64,000 nt of DNA from contig NZ_QZXA01000007.1 of NCBI RefSeq assembly GCF_003601985.1, positions 1 through 64,000 on the forward strand, in the 5' to 3' direction. This stretch comes from Mesorhizobium jarvisii (GTDB lineage: Bacteria > Pseudomonadota > Alphaproteobacteria > Rhizobiales > Rhizobiaceae). A program made the position numbers and the translations under genes. How positions within the stretch are numbered: the stretch's first letter is position 1; each line of letters opens with the position of its first letter. The notes under the pieces were generated by a model that was given only the letters and a program-made list of their open reading frames with translations, made no database searches and had not been told where the DNA came from. This document shows, one piece after another, positions 44,301 through 53,534 of this stretch.

Positions 44301-46911
44301 TGGGCAGGATGGCGTTGACGACATCGAAGGTCGGCGCCATGAACAGGCTGAGGATCAGCAAGGCCTGCCATTGCGCGGCCTGCGTGAAGGGCAGCAAGGT
44401 CCAGCCTGCGATCGCCGCCATCACCCAGAAGATCGGCGTCAGCGAGCGGCGCAGATTGTCGACCATCTTCCAGCGCGACAGGGCCGGAACGCCGGAGCGC
44501 GGATCGAGGATAAAGCCCAGAAGCTGCCAGTCGCCGCGTGCCCAGCGATGGTGACGCGAGGCGTCGACCGAGTAGCGGGTCGGATAGTCCTCGACCAGTT
44601 CGACGTCGGTGACCAGTGCAGCGCGCGCCAGCGCGCCTTCGAGCAGATCGTGGCTGAGGACGGTGTTTTCCTCGATGCGGCCTTGCAGGGCGGCCTCGAA
44701 GGCATCGACATGGTAGAGGCCCTTACCAGTGAAGGACCCGTCGCTGAAGACATCCTGGTAGAGGTCGGAAACGGCGAAGACATAGGGGTCGAGGCCGCGA
44801 TTGGCCGAGAACACACGCTGGAAGAACGAGGCCTCGTCGCCTGATGTCAGCGAAGCGGTGATGCGCGGCTGCAGGATCGTGTAACCGGCGGTGACGACGC
44901 GCCTGGCGGCGTCGAAATGCGGGCGGTTGAGCGGGTGGCAGAGCTTGCCGACGAGGCTCGCCACCGCGTCGCGGGTGGTGCGCGTGTCGGCGTCGAGCGT
45001 CATAACATGGACGACTTTTTCCGGCAGCGGCACGTCGAGCGGCAGGAAAGTCGTGTCGCTGTCGCCGCGCAGCAGAAGGTCAAGCTCATGCAGCTTGCCG
45101 CGCTTGCGCTCCCAGCCCATCCAGGCCCCTTGAGCGGCGTTGAAGAGGCGGCGACGGTGCAGGATGTAGAAGCGCGGCGCGCCTTCCGAGGGATAGCGGG
45201 CGTTGAGACGGGCGATCTCGGCGCGGGCATATTCGAGGATCTCGGTGTCGGCCGCATCGATCTCGATCTTGCTGTCGGGCCAGTCCGACAGCAGCGCGAA
45301 ATGGATCTCGTCCACCAGATTGGCAAGGTAATGGACTTCGAGGTTGCGGATGTTTTCCTCGACATCGTCGCGCGAGCCGATCAGCGACGGCACAACCACC
45401 AGCGTGCGCGCCTCGGGCGGCACACCGTGCCTGTAATCGTAACCGATCAGGCGTGTCGGCTTGAGGAAGAGCGAGACCACCGTGTTGAAGAAGGCCAGCG
45501 CGCCCTCGCTCGCCGGCACGGCAAACAGCGCCAGCATCAGGACGATCGAGGTCACCGACAGGCCGAGATTGGCCAACGCATTGCCGGTGAGGACGAGAAG
45601 CAGGGCCGTCAGCGCGAAGACCGGCAGGACAATGCCCAACCATCCGGTCTTGGTGAACGTCCGCTTGACCGTCTGGCTGATGGTGGGCCGATAGCCGATC
45701 GCTTTTTCCAGCTCCAGACGGCGCGGACCGACGAGGAAGAAGCCGACATCGGTATGCGCGGACGGAGCCGGCGCGGAATGGTCGCCATCGCCGGCCGATA
45801 CATGTTCGCCGGCGGCGTGTTCGCTAGCGGCCTGGCCGGCCAGTTCGATCGCCTTTTCGGCGACGCGGTATTCCGACAGGTTCGAGCGGCGGGCAAGTTC
45901 CTCGATCGCGGTGCGGTATTGGTCGCGCGAGAAGAAATCGAGCGCGGCAAAATCGGTGCGCTCGCGCAGCACGGTGTCGATGCGGCTGACGCCTTCGAAC
46001 CACACCGTCCAGTCGACGTCGTTGATGAGGCGCAGGCCGCGGATGATGTTGCCGGTCGTCACATTGCCGCTGGACAGCGTGTGATGCTCGGAGATGATGA
46101 TCTCCTCGGCATCGGAGCCGGTCTTTTCGAGCTCGCCTTCCAGCCATTCCAGGGCCTTGCCGGCATTCTGCGAACCATCGCGCAAGCGATAGAGAAGCTG
46201 CGTGGCAAAGGTGGTGTCCTGCGCGTGAGCGCTGAAATTGGCCAGGATCGCCTGGCGGTCGGCACTTTCGTCGGTCGCCAGCACCTTGTCCGCCACATCG
46301 TTGGCGATCTGGCGCATCTGGCGGGTGCGATTGACCCTGACGGCCAGGCGGCGGAGATTTTCGATCAGCACGAACCGCAAAAGCGACGGCAGCGCCCAGA
46401 GTTCACCGATCTTCAGCGGCTCGACTGACTGAAAACCCTGGACGATGGACTTGAACATGGTCGCCGAGACGGAACTGTCCGAATGCGCCACATAGGTCCA
46501 GGCCAGCGCCAGCGCACGCGGCACGGTGCCGCCGTCAGGCAGTTTCAGCGTCGGCAGCTGACGATAGAAGCGGCGCGGCAGATCGCGCTTGACCTGGAAA
46601 ATGGTCTCTTCGACCAGATAATTGTTGTCGAGCAGCCATTGCGCGGCCGGCGTGATCGTCTCGCCCTTGGCCTGCGCCGCATTGGTCGAACGGTAGACTT
46701 CGAGGATCTTCTTGGCGCTGTCGCGAATGCGGGCCTGGAAATCGAATGGGATCAGGCCGAAAAGATCGGTGAGATCGCCTTTGGCCAGGCTTTCGCCAAG
46801 CAGCCGAAGGCGCTCCTCCGGCAGGAATGTCGACCTTATCGGCTCTTCCGTAATGGCCGGAAAGCTCGCGCTTGTCTTCTCGATCTGGGCAGGATTCGTC
46901 TGAATATTCAT
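38320..46911 (-). CDS. ndvB: Cyclic beta-1,2-glucan synthase
   Basis: A giant inner-membrane enzyme of 2863 residues, matching NdvB/ChvB length. It initiates, elongates and cyclises beta-1,2-glucan from UDP-glucose. Order: cytosolic N-terminus (1-400); first helices (TGWLGIVLPVFALTALLLVL, around 420-490); GT84 glucosyltransferase domain with D-x-D (DADTRTTRDAV near 637) and the RxxRW-type motif (RHHRWARGDWQLL near 789); a second helix group (about 825-1000); glycoamylase-like domain (about 1200-1450); two glycosyltransferase-36-type carbohydrate domains; C-terminal GH94 phosphorylase domain controlling ring size, with GGDWNDGMNRVG near 2549. All expected domains are present and the frame is unbroken. 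Start at 46911 (MNIQTNPAQIEKTSASFP). Confidence 0.97.
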   Translation of the reverse strand: MNIQTNPAQIEKTSASFPAITEEPIRSTFLPEERLRLLGESLAKGDLTDLFGLIPFDFQARIRDSAKKILEVYRSTNAAQAKGETITPAAQWLLDNNYLVEETIFQVKRDLPRRFYRQLPTLKLPDGGTVPRALALAWTYVAHSDSSVSATMFKSIVQGFQSVEPLKIGELWALPSLLRFVLIENLRRLAVRVNRTRQMRQIANDVADKVLATDESADRQAILANFSAHAQDTTFATQLLYRLRDGSQNAGKALEWLEGELEKTGSDAEEIIISEHHTLSSGNVTTGNIIRGLRLINDVDWTVWFEGVSRIDTVLRERTDFAALDFFSRDQYRTAIEELARRSNLSEYRVAEKAIELAGQAASEHAAGEHVSAGDGDHSAPAPSAHTDVGFFLVGPRRLELEKAIGYRPTISQTVKRTFTKTGWLGIVLPVFALTALLLVLTGNALANLGLSVTSIVLMLALFAVPASEGALAFFNTVVSLFLKPTRLIGYDYRHGVPPEARTLVVVPSLIGSRDDVEENIRNLEVHYLANLVDEIHFALLSDWPDSKIEIDAADTEILEYARAEIARLNARYPSEGAPRFYILHRRRLFNAAQGAWMGWERKRGKLHELDLLLRGDSDTTFLPLDVPLPEKVVHVMTLDADTRTTRDAVASLVGKLCHPLNRPHFDAARRVVTAGYTILQPRITASLTSGDEASFFQRVFSANRGLDPYVFAVSDLYQDVFSDGSFTGKGLYHVDAFEAALQGRIEENTVLSHDLLEGALARAALVTDVELVEDYPTRYSVDASRHHRWARGDWQLLGFILDPRSGVPALSRWKMVDNLRRSLTPIFWVMAAIAGWTLLPFTQAAQWQALLILSLFMAPTFDVVNAILPKSGDQTPRGHFSALARDVAFGTAMVALKIVLMAHNAWMMGDAIVRTLYRLFVSRQNLLEWRTASQAHKAGDNDVGSYYGMMYGAVIIGFVGLAIPVLADSTGAFVAFFFALFWIGSPAIASWISRSAETEDRLRISQADIHTLRTIARRTWHYFESFVTAEHHNLPPDNFQESPAPVVAPRTSPTNVGVYLLSVVSARDFGWISLSDAITRIDATMTTIESMPRHRGHLFNWYDTTTLKPLYPLYISAVDSGNLAGHLVAVAAACAEWAEAPSVHLQGDFEGILDTVTILSESLDELPDDRRQLRPLRQRLVDRLDGMRRAVETIKAQPEMASIRTINLAVLAGEIRKLATAIHTEAASAQSDVIVDWAARLEATCEAHVHDAHSDDNAVEALRAKLLTLRERTRRFAFEMEFAFLMRPERKLLSIGYRVEEHQLDESCYDLLASEARLTSLFAIAKGDLPTEHWFRLGRPIVEIGFQGALMSWSGSMFEYLMPPLVMKEAQGSILNQTSKLIIKRQIQYGRQKNVPWGISEAAYNARDRELTYQYTNFGVPGLGLKRGLGQNTVIAPYATILAAQFNPREAVHNLARLRDIGALGPHGFYDAVDFTPQRVPEGTNHAVVLNYYAHHSGMSIAAVADAIFEGRLRDRFHSDPVIESAELLLQERAPRDIPTATVRTEADERAKDETETESPDTRIVLDPLRSLRSTNVMSNGRYSVMVTATGSGYSRWGDLSVTRWQPDPVEDRLGSYIFLRDVSTGDWWSATAEPKRAAEEKVQTLFSDDKASFVKLVGTLRSEVECIVVSEGNGEGRRITLYNESTSDRFIEVTSFAELVLGLEASDNAHPAFSKMFVETEIAANKGAIFATRRKRETSEPDITLAHFVTDPSGPARDAEAETDRRAFIGRGRSIVDAAAFDPGARLGGHSGFTLDPIASLRRQVRVPANKKISLTFWTVVGANRTELEEAINRLDHQESFARQAMLAWTRSQVQTRHMGLSLTDAANVQKLARYLIYPDAFLRLPAESLASGLGKQSSLWPTSISGDFPIFLVRIGDVADLEIVAQALRFQEYMRTRGMMIDFVVVNEQASSYVQDLQRAVETLCENSRLRGKELGPRQHIFAVRRDLMEETTYKTLLAVARVVLHTRNGTIFDQIERAEAAALQARDGLPSTGSPAPREIPAAHAFASQSVADVSADGSGLSQWNGFGGFDGDGRHYVVRLAGRRTTPQPWINVVSNASFGFHTSAEGAAFTWSRNSRDYQLTPWSNDPVSNRPGEGIYIYDQASGRAFSPIAAVVRDPSMTYEAWHGQGFSTFRSKRGPLSMDLTHVVDPVDPVKITRLRIQNSGAVPARLRVYAYAEWVLGGHRSRTAATIVPSRDGATGALLAQNPYGLDFSERVAFLAADAAAHSVTADRSEFLGRHGSSELPQAVLTGAALSGRVEAGDDPCAAIARDVEIPAGGDVTLLWLLGDADTPAQASALVQAHRGKDFDQRLADNEREWRGFLDTIQVETPDKALDAMVNHWLPYQSLACRIRARSAFYQASGAFGFRDQLQDTLALLAHDPTLARDQILNAARRQFPEGDVQHWWLPRTGAGVRTMISDDVVWLAHATARYLSVTGDAAILKEQLPFIDGQALGEGEHDAFFTPEISKKTVSLYDHCARALDLAIKRSSPAGLPLILGGDWNDGMNRVGEHGKGESVWLGWFLLKTLGDFAAVAKSEGDSKRAQTWVKHAEALKRALESTAWDGEWYRRGSFDDGTPLGSRTSEECRIDSIAQSWSVLSGEGDPARSTTAMQQATNLLVDDKLKIVKLFTPPFSKTQKDPGYIKSYPPGVRENGGQYTHAATWFVIALAEMGQTDEAYRCFSMLNPVNHASDEASAEQYRVEPYVVAADIYAGDDKGGRGGWTWYTGSAGWLYRAAVEGILGIERRGKQITFRPKLPSHWDGYQASLKMLGAEIKVHVVRDKKTKTISLEVDGSKTKSASFEPKAGTKTEVVVKIPA

Positions 46912-46976
46912 TGAAAATTCCGTAAGCGGGCACTCAGCGGCGTCACCGCCACGGCAATGGCCCTAAAACCGGTTCA

Positions 46977-46994
46977 AATGCAATTGGTTGCATT
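46977..46994. promoter_or_regulatory. Inverted repeat upstream of ndvB
   Basis: AATGCAA and TTGCATT flank a 4-nt TTGG spacer, an 18-nt perfect inverted repeat 66-83 bp upstream of the ndvB ATG and within its presumed promoter region. It resembles a helix-turn-helix operator. The rest of the 288-nt gap to hutD shows no gene. Confidence 0.4.
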
Positions 46995-47199
46995 AACCCC
47001 TATGCCGAAAGTTTGTTTCCGCACCACGACAGAGCGTCATCTTTCGACCAAACTCAAAGACGAGCGCCCCTCGCTCACGTCGGGTTCGATCGGCGGAGAG
47101 GATTCGGGCTTTTTCGTGATGCCGGCAGGAGCTTACGCTATATTTCGCCGGCATTGCGATCATGTTTGGAAACAGGCGGTAACCGTTGGCGCGAAAGCC

Positions 47200-47778
47200 T
47201 CAGGCGGCGGCGGTTATCCGGACCACGAACAGCGTCGTATCCCGCGCCGGCTCGACCTTCATGATGGGAGCATCCGGCCCGATCAGCAACGTGTCGAGCG
47301 GCCCGAGGCGAATTGACCCAGCCTCGGGGAAGAAAGCTTCGCCCTTCTGACAAAGGATGAGGGTCGAACCGGCCCGCGTCGCGATATCCACAGGCTGCGA
47401 AATCGCGAGCCGCTCGACCGAATGCAACGTGCGGCCGCGGCGCGTCATGACGTTGAGGTCGGTGATCGGGCCGGCGATCAACGAGGCGCTGGTCGGCAGG
47501 TCGGCTGGAAAGGAAAACGGCGCGGAAGTCGGCGTCAGCCGCACCGCTGGCCGGTCGGCGACATCGAGCACGATGCCCTCGCCTTCCAGCACCGACAGCG
47601 TGCGGTCGATGCAGGCAAAGCTGGAGAACGGCCCGCTGCCCTCGACGCGGGCCATCGACACGCGCCAGTCGAACTCGTCAAGGCCGGCGCCGTCAGGCGA
47701 GACGGCGATCTCGGTCGTCGTGCCGCCGCCGTTCTTCCACGGCATCACGCGGTAGTCGGCGGCACGAAGAATGCGCAT
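47200..47778 (-). CDS. hutD: HutD-family protein
   Basis: A 192-residue bicupin-fold protein. The N-terminal signature YRVMPWKNGGGTTTEIAVSP (residues 9-28) with DFDWRVSMARVEGSGPFSSF-type continuation is diagnostic of HutD. HutD is thought to bind formylglutamate or urocanate and set an upper limit on hut expression in Pseudomonas; it is not an enzyme of the pathway. The ATG at 47778 lies 4 nt after the hutU stop on the same strand, so it is the last gene of the leftward hut operon. The frame is open further upstream but overlaps hutU. Confidence 0.92.
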   Translation of the reverse strand: MRILRAADYRVMPWKNGGGTTTEIAVSPDGAGLDEFDWRVSMARVEGSGPFSSFACIDRTLSVLEGEGIVLDVADRPAVRLTPTSAPFSFPADLPTSASLIAGPITDLNVMTRRGRTLHSVERLAISQPVDIATRAGSTLILCQKGEAFFPEAGSIRLGPLDTLLIGPDAPIMKVEPARDTTLFVVRITAAA

Positions 47779-47782
47779 GATT

Positions 47783-49452
<1,670 letters not shown>

Positions 49453-49453
<1 letters not shown>

Positions 49454-49827
49454 CATTGTCCCTTTCGAATGAGATGCGCGGTGCTGCGGGAGCCGTCGGC
49501 GCTAATCCAGGTGATCCGCTCGTTGGCAGGATTGGAGGAATCGATCGTCATGGTGTAGCAGGCCCAAACATCAGAGGGCGGCCACAGCGAGCAGTACTGG
49601 TCACCCCGCACGTCCCAGCGGCCTATCTGGTGACTGTCGCCTCTGGCATAGCTTGTTGCGCCGCCGTCATCGAAGTCTTGGGACCAGCCGTCGCCCTGGA
49701 CCTGCGCGCCCTTCAGATCGGCAAGGATTTCCGGCCCTTTCATCGCCACTTCGGCGGCGAATGCCGAAACGATTGCAGCTAGAACCAGCCCCCCCGCGAG
49801 ATGGAATGTCCTGACATGTCCGGTCAC
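49453..49827 (-). CDS. Small exported protein inserted in the hut operon (DUF995-like)
   Basis: A 124-residue protein with a signal peptide (HLAGGLVLAAIVSAFA; cleavage near residue 24) and a compact secreted domain: LKGAQVQGDGWSQDFDDGG, then GRWDVRGDQYCSLW...CYTM with two cysteines likely to form a disulfide, ending in ITWISADGSRSTAHLIRKG. The G-x-W-x-V-x-G-D-x-x-C-x-x-W pattern resembles DUF995, secreted proteins of rhizobia, by recall. It lies between hutG (24-nt gap) and hutU (ATGA overlap), so it is translated within the hut message although no known hut step needs it. Function unknown. Confidence 0.78.
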
Positions 49828-49851
49828 TGCGTTCCTCCGAAGAATTGCCGA

Positions 49852-50673
49852 TCAGCCCTGCGCCCAGGCAATCGCGGTTTTCAGAATGTTCTCCAACGTT
49901 GCGCGGATCGGCGCCGCAAATCCGGCTTCGTAAGGCACCGGCCAATTGTCAGGCGAGCCCTTCTCCTCGGGCTCGCGCATGTAGCCACGGTTGGAGAGCT
50001 CCATCTGCAGCGCATGCACGCCGCTTTGTGGCTGGCCGAAATGGCGCGTGATCCAGCCGCCCTTGAAGCGACCATTGACGACCCATGTCTCGCCAGTTCC
50101 GACCAGGATTGCGGCGACCCTTTCCTGCAGGATGGGATCGGCGCTCTTGCCGTCGTTGGTGCCGAGGTTGAAGACTGGCAGCGTGCCTTCGAACAGACGC
50201 GGCAATACCGAACGGATCGAATGGCAATCGTAGAGGACGATGTTGTCATGCAGGCCACGCAAGCGGTCGATTTCGGCCTGCAAGGCAGCATGGTAAGGCA
50301 CGAAGAATTTTTCGCGACGCTCGTCGACCTCCGACGGTCCCGGCTCCTCGCCCTCGCGGTAGAGCGGGTCACCGTCGAAGGTCTCGGTCGGGCACAGGCT
50401 GGTGGTCGCCTGGCCGGGGTAGAGCGAGGCGCCGGATGGGTCGCGATTGACGTCGATCACGGTTCGCGAGATGGCCGTGTGAACGACGGTTGCGCCGAGG
50501 TCGTTGGCGAAGTCATAAAGCTTGTCGATCCACCAGTCGCAATCGCGGCGGCCGAGCCAGGGCGACACCAGCCGGGGTTCGAGGCCGGCAAGGTCGATGC
50601 CGGTATGCGGGATCGACACCAGCAGCGGTGCTGTGCCTCGGCTGACGGTAAGCCAGGGTGTGGCGTTCATCAT
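49852..50673 (-). CDS. hutG: N-formylglutamate deformylase
   Basis: A 273-residue member of the PF05013 amidohydrolases that releases formate from N-formyl-L-glutamate, the last step of the five-step histidine pathway. Conserved pieces are LLVSIPHTGIDL near the N-terminus (metal ligand His), SRTVIDVNRDPSGASLYPGQ, DNIVLYDCHSIRSVLP (second metal site) and VNGRFKGGWITRHFGQP. Presence together with hutF confirms the formylglutamate route rather than direct formiminoglutamase. The ATG at 50673 overlaps the hutH stop as ATGA; a second Met follows immediately. Confidence 0.94.
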   Translation of the reverse strand: MMNATPWLTVSRGTAPLLVSIPHTGIDLAGLEPRLVSPWLGRRDCDWWIDKLYDFANDLGATVVHTAISRTVIDVNRDPSGASLYPGQATTSLCPTETFDGDPLYREGEEPGPSEVDERREKFFVPYHAALQAEIDRLRGLHDNIVLYDCHSIRSVLPRLFEGTLPVFNLGTNDGKSADPILQERVAAILVGTGETWVVNGRFKGGWITRHFGQPQSGVHALQMELSNRGYMREPEEKGSPDNWPVPYEAGFAAPIRATLENILKTAIAWAQG

Positions 50674-52211
50674 GCCGCTCCCGCGATGGACGGCAGCGCC
50701 ACCGCGCGGGCAGCCCTGACGGTCGCGCCGCTGCGCACCATGGCGATCGCCTTTTCCATGTCGGGGTGGAAGTGGCGGTCATTGTCGAGATGCGGCACTT
50801 CAGCCCGGACCAGTTTGCGTACCGCTTCCAACGCGTTGCTCGACGCCAGCGGCTGGTGGAAGTCACAGCCTTGCGCGGCGGCCAGCAATTCGATGCCGAT
50901 CACCGCCGTGGCGTTCTCGACCATGCCGATCAGCCGGCGCGCACCGTGCGCGGCCATCGAGACGTGGTCTTCCTGGTTGGCCGAGGTCGGGATGGAATCG
51001 ACGCTGGCCGGATAGGCCTTCTGCTTGTTTTCCGAAACGAGTGCGGCCGCCGTCACCTGCGGGATCATGAAGCCGGAGTTGAGGCCCGGCTTGGGCGTCA
51101 GGAAGGCCGGCATGCCTGACAGCGCCGGATCGACCAGCATGGCGATGCGGCGTTCCGACAGCGAGCCGATCTCGCAGACGGCCAGAGCGATCATGTCGGC
51201 GGCGAAAGCCACCGGCTCGGCGTGGAAATTACCGCCGGAGAGCGCCGTGTCGTCCTCGGCAAAGATCAGCGGATTGTCGGTGACGCCATTGGCCTCGGTG
51301 CCGAGCGTATCGGCCGCCTTGCGCAACACGTCGAGCGCGGCGCCCATCACCTGCGGCTGGCAGCGCAGGCAATAGGGATCCTGCACGCGCTCGTCGCCGA
51401 CACGATGCGATTCACGGATGGCGCTACCGGCCATCAGATTGCGCAGTGCCTCCGCCGTCTCGATCTGGCCACGGTGCTTTCTCAGGAGATGAATGCGCGG
51501 GTCGAACGGCGCGTCGGACCCCTTGGCGGCATCGGTCGACAGCGCACCGGCGACCAGCGCCGACTGGTAGAGCACTTCGGCTTCGAACAGAGCGGCGAGC
51601 GCATAGGCGGTCGAAAACTGCGTGCCGTTGAGCAGCGCCAGACCTTCCTTGGCGCCCAGCGTCACCGGCTCGAGGCCGTGCGAGACGAAAGCGACCTTGG
51701 CCGGGAAACGACCATGCGGGGTAAAGCATTCGCCGACGCCGATCATCACCGCCGTCATGTGCGACAGCGGTGCAAGATCGCCGGACGCGCCGACGGAACC
51801 TTGCGCCGGCACCACCGGGATGACGTCGTTGGCGAGCATCGCTTCCAGCAAATCGATGGTTTCGGGTCGCACCCCGGACGCACCCTGCGCCAGGCTGGCA
51901 AGTTTCAACGCCATCATCAGCCGGGCAATTGCGACTGGCATCGGCTCGCCGACGCCGGCGGCGTGCGACAGCACGATATTGCGCTGCAAGGTTTCGAGAT
52001 CGCCGGCCGGGATGCGCACGCTGGCCAGTTTGCCGAAGCCGGTGTTGATGCCGTAGACCGGCTCGCCCTTGGCGACGATCCGGGCGACGGCCTCGGCGCT
52101 CGCCTTGATTTTTGGACGGCAGGCCTCATCCAGCTTCGGCACGGCACCACGGTAGATGGCGCGCCAGTCGGCCAGCGTCGCATTGCCAGGCTTCAGGGTC
52201 AGTTCGGTCAT
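50670..52211 (-). CDS. hutH: Histidine ammonia-lyase
   Basis: A 513-residue enzyme that deaminates L-histidine to urocanate. The electrophilic MIO cofactor forms from Ala142-Ser143-Gly144 in GSVGASGDLAPLSH, at the same number as Ser143 of the Pseudomonas putida enzyme. Other active-site blocks are YGINTGFGKLASVRI (53-67), TDNPLIF, and the GSTVRAARAVALP-like C-terminus. The ATG at 52211 overlaps the hutI stop by 4 nt, and its own stop overlaps hutG, so hutI-hutH-hutG are coupled. Confidence 0.97.
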   Translation of the reverse strand: MTELTLKPGNATLADWRAIYRGAVPKLDEACRPKIKASAEAVARIVAKGEPVYGINTGFGKLASVRIPAGDLETLQRNIVLSHAAGVGEPMPVAIARLMMALKLASLAQGASGVRPETIDLLEAMLANDVIPVVPAQGSVGASGDLAPLSHMTAVMIGVGECFTPHGRFPAKVAFVSHGLEPVTLGAKEGLALLNGTQFSTAYALAALFEAEVLYQSALVAGALSTDAAKGSDAPFDPRIHLLRKHRGQIETAEALRNLMAGSAIRESHRVGDERVQDPYCLRCQPQVMGAALDVLRKAADTLGTEANGVTDNPLIFAEDDTALSGGNFHAEPVAFAADMIALAVCEIGSLSERRIAMLVDPALSGMPAFLTPKPGLNSGFMIPQVTAAALVSENKQKAYPASVDSIPTSANQEDHVSMAAHGARRLIGMVENATAVIGIELLAAAQGCDFHQPLASSNALEAVRKLVRAEVPHLDNDRHFHPDMEKAIAMVRSGATVRAARAVALPSIAGAA

Positions 52212-53449
52212 TGTCCTCTCCAGATGCGGGCATGGAGCGGGTTGAAGCCCATGCGGTAAACGAGTTCGGCCGGGCGCTCGATATCCCAGATCGCCAGGTC
52301 GGCGGATTTGCCGGCTTCCAGCGTGCCGGCCTTGTCGAGAAGGCCAAGTGCACGCGCAGCCTCGCGGGTGACGCCGGCAAGGCATTCATCGACGGTCAAG
52401 CCAAAAAGCGTCGCGGCCATATTCATGGTGAGCAACAGCGAGGTGAGCGGCGAGGTGCCGGGATTGCTGTCCGTCGCCACCGCCATCTTCACGCCATGAC
52501 GGCGGAACAGGTCGACAGGCGGCTTCTTGGTTTCGCGGATGAAGTAATAGGCACCGGGCAGGATGGTCGCCACCGTGCCGGCCTTCGCCATCGCGGCAGC
52601 GCCTGCCTCATCGGTGTATTCGAGATGATCCGCCGACAACGCGCCATAGCTGGCGGCAAGTGCTGCGCCGTGCAGATTCGAAAGCTGGTCGGCATGGAGT
52701 TTCACGGGCAGTCCGAGTGCTCTCGCCTTCTCGAAGACGCGTGCGATCTGCTCCGGCGAAAAGGCGATGCCTTCGCAAAAACCGTCGACGGCGTCGGCAA
52801 GTTTCTCAGCGGCGACGTCGGGCAGGATCGTGGCGGCGACGAGATCGATGAAGGCGTCCTTGTCACCCCTAGCTTCGGGCGGCAGCGCGTGCGCGGCGAG
52901 GCAGGTTGTACGGATTGTGACGGGGCGCTCATTGGCCAGCCGGCGGGCGGCACGCAACGACTTCTTCTCATTGTCGAGATCGAGGCCATAGCCCGATTTG
53001 ACCTCGACCGTCGTGACACCCTCGGCCATCAGCGCATCGAGGCGCGGCAGCGTCTGGGCAACAAGGTCATCCTCGTTTGCCGCGCGCAGCGACTTGACCG
53101 AGGACACAATGCCGCCGCCGGCGCGGGCGACTTCCTCATAGGTGGCGCCGGCCAGCCGCATCTCGAATTCATTGGCGCGGTTGCCGGCATAGACAAGATG
53201 CGTGTGGCAATCGATCAGGCCCGGCGTGATCCAGCGGCCCTCGCAATCGACCGTGTCCACGCCCTGCCCCGCCGAAGCCGGCATCGAGGCCTCCGCGCCG
53301 GCATAAACAATGAGACCATCGCGCGCGGCGATCGCGCCTTTCTCGACAATGCCGAGGCCCGCCACACCGTCGGCCATGGTCGCCAGGCGCGCATTGCGCC
53401 AGACACGAAGGCCGCTCTTCCCGTTTGCTCCACCCATCATCTTTTCCAT
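52208..53449 (-). CDS. hutI: Imidazolonepropionase
   Basis: A 413-residue metal-dependent amidohydrolase opening 4-imidazolone-5-propionate to N-formimino-L-glutamate. Zinc-binding His-x-His is in GLIDCHTHLVYAGNRANEFE, with further ligands in LAAHALPPE, VKLHADQLSNLHGA and the aspartate of AVATDSNPG. The first ATG (53449) has no Shine-Dalgarno sequence; GGAAAAG lies just before the ATG pair at 53440 and 53437, so translation may begin 3-4 codons in. First gene of the leftward hut operon, facing hutF across the HutC-type operator. Confidence 0.95.
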   Translation of the reverse strand: MEKMMGGANGKSGLRVWRNARLATMADGVAGLGIVEKGAIAARDGLIVYAGAEASMPASAGQGVDTVDCEGRWITPGLIDCHTHLVYAGNRANEFEMRLAGATYEEVARAGGGIVSSVKSLRAANEDDLVAQTLPRLDALMAEGVTTVEVKSGYGLDLDNEKKSLRAARRLANERPVTIRTTCLAAHALPPEARGDKDAFIDLVAATILPDVAAEKLADAVDGFCEGIAFSPEQIARVFEKARALGLPVKLHADQLSNLHGAALAASYGALSADHLEYTDEAGAAAMAKAGTVATILPGAYYFIRETKKPPVDLFRRHGVKMAVATDSNPGTSPLTSLLLTMNMAATLFGLTVDECLAGVTREAARALGLLDKAGTLEAGKSADLAIWDIERPAELVYRMGFNPLHARIWRGQ

Positions 53450-53465
53450 TTGAAAGGATGACGAT

Positions 53466-53479
53466 TATGTATATACATA
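53466..53479. promoter_or_regulatory. HutC-type operator
   Basis: The 14-nt perfect palindrome TATGTATATACATA contains TGTATATACA (53468-53477), the core recognised by HutC repressors in Pseudomonas and relatives. It lies in the 85-nt gap between hutI and hutF, so one site can repress both divergent units. Urocanate, the HutH product, is the known inducer of HutC. Confidence 0.8.
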
Positions 53480-53534
53480 TTGAAACGCGACGCAAGTGGT
53501 CTCGTCGCTTAGGCATGCAGATTTGGAGACGGAC

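Noticed and set aside
40339..44844. 1501-codon open frame antisense to ndvB
   Set aside because: High GC with strong third-position bias leaves antisense frames open. The translation is low-complexity (Arg, Gln, His, Gly-rich) and no family is seen, whereas the minus strand is an unmistakable cyclic glucan synthase.
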